Assembly: GCF_036885605.1 (NCBI RefSeq)
Contig: NZ_CP142523.1
Coordinates: 3,658,001-3,722,000, forward strand
DNA from: Janthinobacterium sp. TB1-E2
Lineage (GTDB): Bacteria; Pseudomonadota; Gammaproteobacteria; Burkholderiales; Burkholderiaceae_D
Length of the DNA: 64,000 nucleotides
Direction: 5' to 3'
Below are positions 26,260 to 34,276 of the stretch, piece after piece (position 1 is the first letter of the stretch; every line of letters starts with the position of its first letter). Under the pieces are notes generated by a model. It saw only the letters and a list, made by a program, of their open reading frames with translations. It searched no databases and had not been told where the DNA came from. The position numbers and the translations under genes were made by a program.

Positions 26260-27111
26260 ATGCGCCGCCCCTGCCTTGCACTGCACCTCACCGCAGCCCT
26301 GCTGCTGTCCAGCCCCTTCCATCTCGCCACTGCCGCGCCCGCCGTTACCGCGGCCTCCAGCGCGGCTACGCCGCTCGTCATCGGTGAAAGTTTCAACATC
26401 GATTCGCAGGCGCTGCAGGAAAAGCGCCACATCAATGTGTACATGGCGCGTGCCTGGGATACTGCGCCCGATGCACCGCTGCCCGTGCTGTACATGCCGG
26501 ACGGTGGCGTCGCGGAAGATTTCCTGCACGTGGCCGGCTTGCTGCAAGTGTCGGTAGCAAATGGCACGATGCGCCCCTTCATGCTGGTCGGCATGCAAAA
26601 CACGCAGCGCCGGCGCGACTTGACGGGGCCGACGGACAGCGCGGAAGACCGCAAGATCGCCCCCGTGGTGGGCGGCGCGTCCGCCTACCGGGCCTTCATC
26701 CGCGATGAACTGATGCCGGAAATTGCGCGCCGCTACCGCACGACGGGCGAAACGGCCATCGTCGGCGAATCGCTGGCGGGCCTGTTCGTAGTGGAAACGT
26801 ATCTGCTGGAACCGCAGCTGTTCGACCATTACCTGGCATTCGACCCCAGCCTGTGGTGGAATCGCGGCGCCCTGCCGCGCGAAGCGGCAGCCTTGCTGGC
26901 CAAGGGCAAACCAGGCAAGCGCAGCCTGTACCTGGCGTCGAGCAGCGAGTCAGGCATCGCCATCGAAGTGCAGCGCCTGGCCGACGTGCTGGAGAAACAG
27001 GCGCCGCCCGGCTTGCAATGGCATGTGGAAAAAATGCCAGAAGAAACCCATGGCACGATCTATCACCCGGCAGCCCTGAAGGCTTTCCGCGCCGTGTTCA
27101 AACCGCAATAA
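26260..27111 (+). CDS. Secreted alpha/beta-hydrolase esterase (IroE/enterochelin-esterase-like)
   Basis: A 283-aa periplasmic hydrolase with a signal peptide (LHLTAALLLSSPFHLATAAP). The esterase D/IroE fold is shown by LPVLYMPDGG, RDELMPEIARRYR, the nucleophile elbow IVGESLAGLF with the catalytic serine, and DPSLWWNRGALP; the C-terminal histidine is in EETHGTIYHP. Members hydrolyse siderophore esters or related compounds. No siderophore biosynthesis genes lie nearby, so the substrate is open. The ATG follows CAGGAAA. Confidence 0.86.
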   Translation: MRRPCLALHLTAALLLSSPFHLATAAPAVTAASSAATPLVIGESFNIDSQALQEKRHINVYMARAWDTAPDAPLPVLYMPDGGVAEDFLHVAGLLQVSVANGTMRPFMLVGMQNTQRRRDLTGPTDSAEDRKIAPVVGGASAYRAFIRDELMPEIARRYRTTGETAIVGESLAGLFVVETYLLEPQLFDHYLAFDPSLWWNRGALPREAAALLAKGKPGKRSLYLASSSESGIAIEVQRLADVLEKQAPPGLQWHVEKMPEETHGTIYHPAALKAFRAVFKPQ

Positions 27112-27160
27112 GCGGCCGGGCAGCAAGACATGGACAAACTGTAATCTGGCGCGGGGCTTG

Positions 27161-27178
27161 CCCGCCACATCGGGCGGG
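27161..27178 (+). other. Small inverted repeat before uppP
   Basis: CCCGCC - ACATCG - GGCGGG hairpin directly before a GTAAAATCG box. It is 50 nt after the esterase stop and may terminate that transcript weakly, but there is no T tract. Confidence 0.35.
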
Positions 27179-27221
27179 TAAAATCGGCGGCCCTTCTTTC
27201 CCCGCCCGATTACAGATACCC

Positions 27222-28076
27222 ATGAGTTTTCTTCAACTATTTATTCTTTCCATCGTCCAGGGCTTCGCCGAGCTGCTGCCCGTGTCCAGCTCCGCCCACG
27301 TCATCATGGCGGAGAAATTGATGGGGCTGGATCCCACGTCGCCGGAGCTGACCATGCTGCTGGTGATGCTGCACACGGGCACCATGTTCGCCGTCATCGT
27401 GTATTTCTGGACATCCTGGCGCGCCACCTATTTCAGTTCGGCCAGCGCTTTTCGCAGCAACGTCCTGCTGCTTGCAGCGGCCACGGCCCTGACGGGCATC
27501 GTCGGCTTTGGCTTGCTGAAGGGTATTACGCACGTCATGAGCAAGGATGCGCCCGGCTTTGAAATCGAACACCTGTTCGGCAACGCGAAACTGATGGCCG
27601 CCTCGCTGGCCGCCGCCGGCGTACTGATCATTGTGTCCTCACGCCAGCAAGCGCGCCAGCATGGCACCTTGTCCATCGGCAAGGCGATGGTGATCGGCGC
27701 CGTGCAAGGCCTGTGCCTGCCCTTCCGGGGATTTTCCCGCTCGGGCGCCACCATTTCCGCCGGTATCGCCATGGGCGTGCCGCAGCGCCGCGCCGAGGAA
27801 TTCAGCTTCGCCCTGGCCGTCGTGCTGACGCCGGCCGTGCTGGTCAAGGAAGGCTGGCGCTTTTACCAGGCCGTGGCAAAAGGCAGCCTGGACCATCTGG
27901 AACACGGCAACAGCCTGCTGCACTTGCTCGGCCCCAGCCTGCTGGGCATGCTGCTGTCGTTCCTGGCCGGCTTGCTGGCCCTGCGCTGGCTGTCGCGCTG
28001 GCTCGAGCAAGGGCGCTGGCATTTCTTTGGCGCGTATTGCCTGCTGGCCTCCTTGGTCGTCTTGTACGTAGGGTAA
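27222..28076 (+). CDS. uppP: Undecaprenyl-diphosphate phosphatase (UppP/BacA)
   Basis: An integral membrane enzyme of 284 aa that recycles undecaprenyl diphosphate to the monophosphate for cell-wall synthesis and confers bacitracin tolerance. Both active-site blocks are present: IVQGFAELLPVSSSAHVIM and CLPFRGFSRSGATISAGIAM. About seven or eight hydrophobic helices follow. The PFRGFSRSG form differs slightly from the usual P-G-TSRSG. A TAAAATCGG box upstream fits a promoter at 27177-27184. Secure. Confidence 0.92.
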   Translation: MSFLQLFILSIVQGFAELLPVSSSAHVIMAEKLMGLDPTSPELTMLLVMLHTGTMFAVIVYFWTSWRATYFSSASAFRSNVLLLAAATALTGIVGFGLLKGITHVMSKDAPGFEIEHLFGNAKLMAASLAAAGVLIIVSSRQQARQHGTLSIGKAMVIGAVQGLCLPFRGFSRSGATISAGIAMGVPQRRAEEFSFALAVVLTPAVLVKEGWRFYQAVAKGSLDHLEHGNSLLHLLGPSLLGMLLSFLAGLLALRWLSRWLEQGRWHFFGAYCLLASLVVLYVG

Positions 28077-28134
28077 AATCGCCGGGTTTGCAATTTGCAC
28101 ACACATCCCAGCCAGGTTCTACTGAAAGCCAACG

Positions 28135-28704
28135 ATGAATTTTGCCGCCACCGCCGCCCTCTCGCTTGCCATGTCCACCGATGCCTTCGCGGCCGCCGTG
28201 GGCAAGGGCGCAGCCCTGCACAAGCCGCAATGGCGCGAGGCGCTGCGCACGGGCCTGATTTTTGGCGTCATCGAAGCCATCACGCCTATCATCGGCTGGG
28301 CCCTGGGCAGCGTGGCGGCGCCCTACGTGGAAGCGTGGGACCACTGGATCGCCTTCAGCCTGCTCGGCATCATCGGCTTGCTGATGATACGCAATGCCTT
28401 GAGCGATAGCGATGAGGAGGAAGCGCCGGCCCAGTCGCACTCGTTCTGGGTGCTGGCCGTCACGGGCCTGGCCACCAGCATCGACGCCATGGTCGTGGGT
28501 GCCGGTCTGGCCTTGCTGGGCGCGAATATTGTCGTCACTGCCGCCGCCATCGGCTTTTCAACCTTCGTCATGGTGACCCTGGGCGTGATGCTGGGCCGCG
28601 TGCTGGGCACGGTGGCGGGCCGGCGCGCCGAACTGGTGGGCGGCCTCGTGCTGATCGTCATCGGCTGCGTGATCCTGTACGAGCATATCGGCCATCCGGC
28701 CTGA
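28135..28704 (+). CDS. mntP: Manganese efflux pump MntP
   Basis: A 189-aa inner-membrane Mn(II) exporter. It has six hydrophobic helices with the conserved intramembrane acidic motifs [18 protein letters not shown] and [16 protein letters not shown], typical of the two inverted halves of MntP. The upstream gap is 58 nt and includes a GTAAAATCGCC box; no room or sequence for a manganese (yybP-ykoY) riboswitch is seen. Secure assignment. Confidence 0.93.
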   Translation: MNFAATAALSLAMSTDAFAAAVGKGAALHKPQWREALRTGLIFGVIEAITPIIGWALGSVAAPYVEAWDHWIAFSLLGIIGLLMIRNALSDSDEEEAPAQSHSFWVLAVTGLATSIDAMVVGAGLALLGANIVVTAAAIGFSTFVMVTLGVMLGRVLGTVAGRRAELVGGLVLIVIGCVILYEHIGHPA

Positions 28705-28791
28705 GGTCCGGACAAGCGATGCGCGCGGCCCCGGCGGCGCGCTTTGTGCTACATTCAATGCTCTGCATTCCTGTCTCACAAGGTGACCATC

Positions 28792-28998
28792 ATGGAAACT
28801 ATTGAGCTGCTTTTTGCCTCGCTGGTGCGCGAAACTGCCGAATCGATACGCGACCACCACGTTCCTTTTGCCATCAAACACGACGAGCGTGCCTATTTCG
28901 AGTGGATGGATGGGCACCCGATCAATGGCTATATCCAGGAAGCGTATCGGGAGATTGAGGAAACCGCCCAACAAATCCGCGCCATTCGCGCTGGGTGA
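28792..28998 (+). CDS. Small conserved-type hypothetical protein
   Basis: A 68-aa acidic protein beginning METIELLFASLVRETAESIR. It is helical with an aromatic centre (RAYFEWMDGHPINGYIQ) and ends QQIRAIRAG. The start ATG is preceded by AAGGTG. No known domain. It lies upstream of a dispersed repeat (29015-29104). Confidence 0.5.
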   Translation: METIELLFASLVRETAESIRDHHVPFAIKHDERAYFEWMDGHPINGYIQEAYREIEETAQQIRAIRAG

Positions 28999-29014
28999 TG
29001 ACGGCTGCCGCAAG

Positions 29015-29104
29015 CTACTGCGCGCGGCGCCTTGCGGCTGGCGATGCTCATCGCACCAAAGTGCGGTTGCGCTTCTCAGCCACACATCCCCTCCGCTCGC
29101 TACG
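29015..29104 (+). repeat. Dispersed intergenic repeat, copy A
   Basis: A 90-nt unit (CTACTGCGCG ... CCGCTCGCTACG) that matches 34146-34236 over its whole length. The centre is a hairpin CGCAC-CAAA-GTGCG (29052-29065) followed by GTTGCGCTTCTC. Copy B has CGTAC/GTACG at the same place, i.e. compensatory changes. It lies between two small genes. Confidence 0.7.
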
Positions 29105-29231
29105 CTTGCGGCAAACGTCGATACGCTCGTTAAAGCTTTTCTGTGAACGTATTGATTCAAATCAAACACTCAACCGTTCCAATCGAATGGATAGTCCAAA
29201 GCCATGACAATCAGGTCTGGAGGCGGGAGAC

Positions 29232-29537
29232 ATGGATCAGGGACAAAAACACCAGATCAGGGGCTATGAATTTCATGTGGCGGGGGCGCTGGAGAAGGAT
29301 GGGCGCTACCGGGGCATGATTTTGATCAGCAAGCGCGGCGATACGCAGCAGGTGTATGCCAAGCCCGTATTGATAGAAACGCCGAGCAGTTTCAAGTCCG
29401 TGCATGCGGCCTTGATCGAGGCATCGGCGTATGCGCAGGAACTCATCTATAACGGCGCCATCAAGGCCTTGCTGCCGGCCGATGCTCAACTCGCTGGGAA
29501 ACAGGCGCCGCAGCCGCCGGATTTCGTCGGCAACTGA
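29232..29537 (+). CDS. Small cytoplasmic hypothetical protein
   Basis: A 101-aa protein with beta strands then a helix (YEFHVAGALEKDGRYRGMIL, VHAALIEASAYAQELIYNGA). A strong ribosome-binding site GGCGGGAGA precedes the ATG. No domain recognised. Its N-terminal half resembles a short beta-sheet that recurs in many small stress proteins, but that is not diagnostic. Confidence 0.58.
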   Translation: MDQGQKHQIRGYEFHVAGALEKDGRYRGMILISKRGDTQQVYAKPVLIETPSSFKSVHAALIEASAYAQELIYNGAIKALLPADAQLAGKQAPQPPDFVGN

Positions 29538-29573
29538 CACGGGCAAGCCCGTCCGGTCATTCGGGACCGTGCG

Positions 29574-29579
29574 TATAAT
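29574..29579 (+). promoter_or_regulatory. -10 element of the small membrane protein gene
   Basis: A perfect TATAAT in GCGTATAATGACGC, 31 nt before the ATG at 29611. No clear -35. Confidence 0.4.
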
Positions 29580-29610
29580 GACGCGCTTTCCCGGATAAAA
29601 ACTCAACACC

Positions 29611-29856
29611 ATGGAATTTGTGAATTTACCGCTGGTCTTCCTCGTCGGCTGCGCGCTGATCGCCTTGCTGGCCAAGAAAAACGGCTACTCTTGGTATCTG
29701 TTTTTCTTCGCGATTGCCGTTCCCGCACCCCTGCTACTGCTGGCCTTGCCTTATATACTGGGCGTCGAGACCGCATCGCTGACCTCCGTGCGCCTGGGCG
29801 CCGCCCTGCTGCTGCCGTTCGCCGGCCTGTTGCTGGCCTTGCGGGGCAAGCGCTAA
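29611..29856 (+). CDS. Small membrane protein
   Basis: An 81-aa protein with three hydrophobic segments (VNLPLVFLVGCALIALLA, WYLFFFAIAVPAPLLLLAL, LGAALLLPFAGLLLAL). No domain recognised. It is preceded by a TATAAT box and converges on the next small gene. Confidence 0.58.
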   Translation: MEFVNLPLVFLVGCALIALLAKKNGYSWYLFFFAIAVPAPLLLLALPYILGVETASLTSVRLGAALLLPFAGLLLALRGKR

Positions 29857-29863
29857 GGCGATT

Positions 29864-30085
29864 TCAGCGCGCCGGCACGCCATCGGCCAGGCGCCAGCCG
29901 ATCGACAAGGCCAGTTGCTGCGCTTCTTTTTCATTACTGCAATCGTCATAGTCGCAGGTATCCGCATAGGCGCCGCACGCCTGGTTCTGGCTGACATACG
30001 AACCTACCCAGCGGCCATCGCGGCGCTGGCTGGCCGTGGCGCTGATAATAAAACCTTTGTGGATGGTGGGATTTTCAAAAGACAT
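29864..30085 (-). CDS. Small cysteine-containing hypothetical protein
   Basis: A 73-aa protein with a short beta-rich start (IHKGFIISATASQRRDGRW) and cysteines in QACGAYADTCDYDDCSNE, then a helix. CGGAGGAAAT before the ATG is a near-perfect ribosome-binding site. Function unknown. Confidence 0.6.
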   Translation of the reverse strand: MSFENPTIHKGFIISATASQRRDGRWVGSYVSQNQACGAYADTCDYDDCSNEKEAQQLALSIGWRLADGVPAR

Positions 30086-30227
30086 ATTTCCTCCGAGGCG
30101 AAAGCGTCAGGGACCTGACTGACCTTACTGTGCGCCCGCGCGCGCAAGCAGTCTGTACGCTTGATCACACACAGAAAGCACGCACGCGCCTGCCTCGCGG
30201 CGCCCGGTGATCGGGTATGATTTCAAC

Positions 30228-30941
30228 ATGTGTGGACGACTCGATCAAAATGGTACGGCGCCCGAGCTGGCGTCATTGTTCGGCTGGACCGACGCGGTAT
30301 TCGACAGCGAGGCCGAGCCGCACCTGAACGTGTCGCCTGGCACTTACCGACCCGTGCTGCATATCCAGGATGGCGTGCACAGGGTCGACGATGTCTTCTG
30401 GGGCTACCGCCCCGCCTGGGCCGCGCAAGCCGTGCCCGCGCCCGGCAAGAAAAAAATCCCCATCGCCATCAATGCCCGCCTGGAAAAACTCGCCGGGTCC
30501 TACTGGAAGCCCCTGCTGCGCGCGGGGCGCGGCATCGTCTGCGTGCATGGCTGGTACGAATGGACGGGAGAAAAAGGCAGCAAACAGCCGTGGCACATCC
30601 ACCGCAAGGACCGTGCGCCCCTGTTCCTGCTGGCGCTGGCCCAGTTCGGGCCGTATAAGCACAACCGCGAAGAAGCGGGTTTCGTGCTGGTGACGGCCGA
30701 CAGCCTCGGCGGCATGGTCGACGTCCACGACCGCCGGCCCGTGGCCGTCAGCCGCGAAGACGCGCACCGCTGGCTCGACCCCGCCTTGACACCGGAGCAA
30801 GCACTGCACCTGGCGCGCATCTGCATGCTCGACGTGGAACTGTTCGAGTGGCATGCCGTCGATAATCCGCTCGTGCCAACGGCCAAACCCAAGCCGCCGC
30901 CACCGGCCGCGGCGCAAAGCGCGTTCGACTGGGGCGACTAA
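30228..30941 (+). CDS. SOS response-associated peptidase family protein (SRAP/YedK, HMCES-like)
   Basis: A 237-aa SRAP protein. These proteins form a covalent link through cysteine 2 with abasic sites in single-stranded DNA and protect genome integrity. The start must be the ATG giving MCGRLDQ, since Cys2 is catalytic after methionine removal. Conserved blocks are INARLEKLAGSYWKPLL, the active-site RGIVCVHGWYEWTG, VLVTADSLGGMVDVHDRRPV (with the conserved His in VHDRRP) and WHAVDNPLVPTAKP near the C-terminus. No clear LexA box was found upstream. Confidence 0.93.
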   Translation: MCGRLDQNGTAPELASLFGWTDAVFDSEAEPHLNVSPGTYRPVLHIQDGVHRVDDVFWGYRPAWAAQAVPAPGKKKIPIAINARLEKLAGSYWKPLLRAGRGIVCVHGWYEWTGEKGSKQPWHIHRKDRAPLFLLALAQFGPYKHNREEAGFVLVTADSLGGMVDVHDRRPVAVSREDAHRWLDPALTPEQALHLARICMLDVELFEWHAVDNPLVPTAKPKPPPPAAAQSAFDWGD

Positions 30942-30942
30942 C

Positions 30943-32124
30943 TCAGGCGGGCAATCGTGCCAGCCGGCGCCACAGCGCTTCCATCGGCCCCTGGCGGAAA
31001 TGTCGCAGCCAGTAGCGGCTGAGCAGCACCTGCCCTGCCATGATCAGCACGGCCAGTCCCAGCATCTCGGCCGGACGCAGTGTTGCGCCCCAGCCCAGGC
31101 CCGGCCCTTGCAGCAGCCACGTGCCGATCACCGACTGCAGCAGATAATTGCTGAGCGCCATGCGTCCCACGGGCGCCAGCCATACCGCTAGCCAGCGCAG
31201 CATGAAAGGACCGGCCAGCATCAGCGCCGCCACATAGCCAGCCGCCAGCACGGGGCCGCCGGCGAACAGGCCCACTTCGAACAGGGCCGTATTGAACACG
31301 GTTTGATACGGATCGGCCACCTGCCACGCGACGGCGCCCGCGGCCAGCAGGTTGAACGGCAAGCCCACGCCCAGCCCTACCGCACGCACGCGGCGCCACA
31401 GCAGCTGGTGGCGCTGCGGCTGCGTCAGCCAGTCCAGGCGCACGGACAGGATGCCCAGCAGGAACAGCACGATGATGTGCGGCAGCATGACGATGGCGTA
31501 CAGCAAGGAGACAAGAAAATCGTTGGCGCGCAGTCTGGCCACGGCCAGCACATTGCCCTGCGTGTAGATGGCGTAGCGGTCCGCAAAGCCTTGCAGGTCG
31601 CGCGCGATGTCCGGCGCGCCGCCCTGCTGGCCCATGGGAATCAGCAAGCACATGAATAACAGAAAACCGGCGGCCACCAGCCAGGCGCGGTTGCGTATGC
31701 GGCTCAGTTTGGCCGCTGCCAGCGGCAGGATCAGCATGCCGGCCACCGCATACGAAGTCAGCACGTCGCCGCTCCAGATAAGGAAACCATGTAGCAGGCC
31801 AAACACGAGCAGCCAGTGCAGCCGGCGCCGATAGGCCGCTTGCGCCTGCTCCCAGCTGCCCAGTTGGCGCTTCAGGGAACGTGTCTGCAAGGCAAATCCC
31901 GCGCCGAACAGAAACGCGAAGATGGGATAGAACTTGAATTGCGCCAGCGCCGCCACGCCGAAAATGACGAGCTGGTCCAGCACGGGCGGCTGCGCCGGCA
32001 AGGTACCGTAGCGCAGGGACAAGGTGCCCCAGGCAAAGCCCCAGATATTCACCAGCAGGATGCCAAACACGGCGATGCCGCGCAGCACATCGAGCTGCAG
32101 CAGCCTGCCGGGCTTGGCGGACAT
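30943..32124 (-). CDS. DUF418 family inner-membrane protein
   Basis: A polytopic membrane protein of 393 aa with eight or more hydrophobic helices. The start shows the acyltransferase-like opening LLQLDVLRGIAVFGILLVNI, and the C-terminal DUF418 region has RMALSNYLLQSVIGTWLLQG and LLSRYWLRHFRQGPMEALWR, the standard family end. The ATG at 32124 is preferred over a TTG three codons upstream. The preceding LD-carboxypeptidase gene stops 14 nt upstream. DUF418 proteins are thought to be transporters or acyl-transfer membrane proteins, but function is unproven. Confidence 0.87.
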   Translation of the reverse strand: MSAKPGRLLQLDVLRGIAVFGILLVNIWGFAWGTLSLRYGTLPAQPPVLDQLVIFGVAALAQFKFYPIFAFLFGAGFALQTRSLKRQLGSWEQAQAAYRRRLHWLLVFGLLHGFLIWSGDVLTSYAVAGMLILPLAAAKLSRIRNRAWLVAAGFLLFMCLLIPMGQQGGAPDIARDLQGFADRYAIYTQGNVLAVARLRANDFLVSLLYAIVMLPHIIVLFLLGILSVRLDWLTQPQRHQLLWRRVRAVGLGVGLPFNLLAAGAVAWQVADPYQTVFNTALFEVGLFAGGPVLAAGYVAALMLAGPFMLRWLAVWLAPVGRMALSNYLLQSVIGTWLLQGPGLGWGATLRPAEMLGLAVLIMAGQVLLSRYWLRHFRQGPMEALWRRLARLPA

Positions 32125-32138
32125 GGAGCTCAAGGCGT

Positions 32139-33056
32139 TCAGGGGCGCGCCAGGGTCGGGTAGTCGGTCACTTGCAGACTGAAGCCGGACGCATCCGATT
32201 GCAGGCGCGCTTGGCCGCCGAACGGCAAGGTAACACGGCGGCGGATATGGCCGAACTCGAGCCCCGTCAGCACGGGCACGGGCAGGCGTTCGCGCACGTA
32301 GGCCAGCATGGCGCCGAAATCGTAGCCATTGTCCATCGGACTCAATTTATAGGCGGAAAAATCGCCAAGTACCACGGCTTGCTGACGCTGAAACACGCCC
32401 GCGTGCAGCAATTGCAGCAGCATGCGTTCGACCCGGTATGGGTGTTCGTTGACGTCTTCCAGGAACAAAATGCCGCCATCGATCTCGGGGAAATACGGCG
32501 TGCCGAGCAAGTGGACCAGCATGGCCAGGTTACCGCCCCACAGCTTGCCTTGCAGCGCGACCTGCGGATTGCCCGCCGCCGTGCCCATGACCGTGTGCGT
32601 GGGACCGGCCAGGCACGACCACAGTTGGTCGAGCGTAAATTGCTCGGGCTCGTCACGGATGAAATCGTCGCAGATCATGGGTCCGGCAAAGCTGGCGCGG
32701 CCCGTTTTCGCCAGCAAGCCCATGTGGAAGGCCGTGAAGTCGCTGTAGCCGACAAACAGTTTGCCGCTGTCGGCCATGGCAGTAAAGTCGATCTCGGGCA
32801 GGATGCGGCTGATGCCGTAGCTGCCGCGCAGAGCGATCACCACCTGCACGTCCGGGTCCGCAGCGGCCGCGTTCAGCTGTGCCAGGCGGCCCGCGTCCGT
32901 GCCGCCGAAGCGCTGGAATGTGTGGTCGGGGTCGTAGTAATTGTGGACGGTGGCGCCTTGCGCCTGCAAGCGGGCGATGCCGCGCTCCAAAGCCGCCGCG
33001 TCGGGCGCATAACCGCCCGGTGCAACGATGGCGATGCCAATCTCAGGTGTCTTCAA
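32139..33056 (-). CDS. ldcA: LD-carboxypeptidase (LdcA, family S66)
   Basis: A cytoplasmic serine carboxypeptidase of 305 aa that removes the terminal D-alanine from recycled murein tetrapeptide. The catalytic serine is in KLFVGYSDFTAFHMGL, the glutamate in GILFLEDVNEHPYRVERML and the histidine in GLEFGHIRRRVTLPFG. The N-terminal IAIVAPGGYAPD and VIALRGSYGISRILPEIDF are also family marks. The start appears to be TTG at 33056; no ATG or GTG is suitably placed. It lies in a row with an alpha/beta hydrolase upstream and DUF418 downstream. Confidence 0.92.
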   Translation of the reverse strand: MKTPEIGIAIVAPGGYAPDAAALERGIARLQAQGATVHNYYDPDHTFQRFGGTDAGRLAQLNAAAADPDVQVVIALRGSYGISRILPEIDFTAMADSGKLFVGYSDFTAFHMGLLAKTGRASFAGPMICDDFIRDEPEQFTLDQLWSCLAGPTHTVMGTAAGNPQVALQGKLWGGNLAMLVHLLGTPYFPEIDGGILFLEDVNEHPYRVERMLLQLLHAGVFQRQQAVVLGDFSAYKLSPMDNGYDFGAMLAYVRERLPVPVLTGLEFGHIRRRVTLPFGGQARLQSDASGFSLQVTDYPTLARP

Positions 33057-33088
33057 AATGCCCGTGCCTTCAAAAGTTGTGGGCGCGC

Positions 33089-34006
33089 CTAGGCTGGCTG
33101 GGAGCGCATCTGGGGCGCCATCTTACCTTGCAGATGCACATCGATCAAGGCAAGCAGGCGCTCGATCAGCTGGGGCGGCATGTCGTGCCCCATGCCTTCG
33201 ATCACCTCGAGCCGGGCGCCCGGGATCAGCGCCGCCGTATCGATGCCGCAGGCGACGGGGATCAAGGGGTCGGCCGCGCCATGGATCACCAGCGCCGGGC
33301 AACTGATGCTCGGCAACAGGGCCGTGCGCTCGCCCGAGGCGGCGATGGCCACCATTTGCCGCGCCACGCCTTCGGGGCAGCTGCCGCGCTGCAGCGCCGC
33401 TTCGATGCGCTGGTACAGCAGCTTTTCCGACACGGGATAGGCGGGGCTGCCGATGACGCGCACGGTGGCCGCCATGTGCGCCATCAGTTCTGCGCGGCTG
33501 GCATTGCGTTTCGGACGTTGCAACAAGGCGTTGCGCGCAGCCCGCGTGGGGCCGGGCAAGCCGCGCCGGCCGCTGCTCGACATGATGGACGTCAGGCTGA
33601 GCACCTGCAGCGGCGCGCGCGCCGCCATCACTTGCGCGATCATGCCGCCCATCGACACGCCGATCACGTGCGCCTGCGCAATACGCAGGGCCGCCAGCAA
33701 ACCGAGCGCGTCGTCCGCCATGTCATTGAGGGTGTAGGAAGTTTTGAGGGGCCAGCCCAGCAGGTTTTTCACGTAGGCCAGCGGCAGATACGGTTTGCCC
33801 GCCAGCGCCATCTTGCTCGACAGGCCGCTGTCGCGGTTATCGAAACGTAGCACGTGAAAACCTTGCTCGACGATGCCTTCGACGAAGTCCGCCGGCCAGG
33901 CAATCAGCTGCATGCCCAGGCCCATGACGAGCAGCACGCACGGATCGTTGGGGTCGCCGTGGCTTTCATAAGCTATGTTGAGGCCGTTCGCCATGATGGT
34001 TGCCAT
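33089..34006 (-). CDS. Alpha/beta hydrolase
   Basis: A 305-aa hydrolase of the epoxide hydrolase/esterase type. The fold signature is VLLVMGLGMQLIAWPADFVE, then GFHVLRFDNRDSGLSS, the nucleophile elbow AHVIGVSMGGMIAQVMAA with serine, the acid near VIHGAADPLIPVACG and the histidine in IEGMGHDMPPQL. The start is taken at the ATG at 34006, preceded by GAGAGG; a longer frame lacks similarity. First gene of the minus-strand hydrolase-ldcA-DUF418 row (32 nt to ldcA). Substrate unknown. Confidence 0.88.
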   Translation of the reverse strand: MATIMANGLNIAYESHGDPNDPCVLLVMGLGMQLIAWPADFVEGIVEQGFHVLRFDNRDSGLSSKMALAGKPYLPLAYVKNLLGWPLKTSYTLNDMADDALGLLAALRIAQAHVIGVSMGGMIAQVMAARAPLQVLSLTSIMSSSGRRGLPGPTRAARNALLQRPKRNASRAELMAHMAATVRVIGSPAYPVSEKLLYQRIEAALQRGSCPEGVARQMVAIAASGERTALLPSISCPALVIHGAADPLIPVACGIDTAALIPGARLEVIEGMGHDMPPQLIERLLALIDVHLQGKMAPQMRSQPA

Positions 34007-34145
34007 GATTGCCTCTCTTACAGGAACCAGCACGCAGGCACGATCGCTGCGGCCTTGCAACCAGCATACCACTATTGTGCTTCAGACATGAGACCGGCAC
34101 GCGGCACTCACACTGAAGTGTTGCTCTGCTTGCACATGACAGAAC

Positions 34146-34236
34146 CTACTGCGCGTCGCGACTTGCGGCCTGCGATACTCACCGTACCTAAAGTACGGTT
34201 GCGCTTCTCGACCACAATTCGCTTCCGCTCGCTACG
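34146..34236 (+). repeat. Dispersed intergenic repeat, copy B
   Basis: A 91-nt unit matching copy A (29015-29104). The central hairpin is CCGTAC-CTAAA-GTACGG (34182-34198), where copy A has CGCAC/GTGCG. It lies between the hemS-like gene stop and the alpha/beta hydrolase start, in the same orientation as copy A. Confidence 0.7.
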
Positions 34237-34276
34237 GCTCTGTCACGTGCTGACACTCATCAACTTGCAAAAAACA

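Noticed and set aside
28077-28134. Possible manganese riboswitch before mntP
   Set aside because: The gap is only 58 nt and lacks the conserved yybP-ykoY sequence blocks.
30086-30227. LexA/SOS box before the SRAP gene
   Set aside because: CTGT and ACAG half-sites occur, but at the wrong spacing (14 nt between them).
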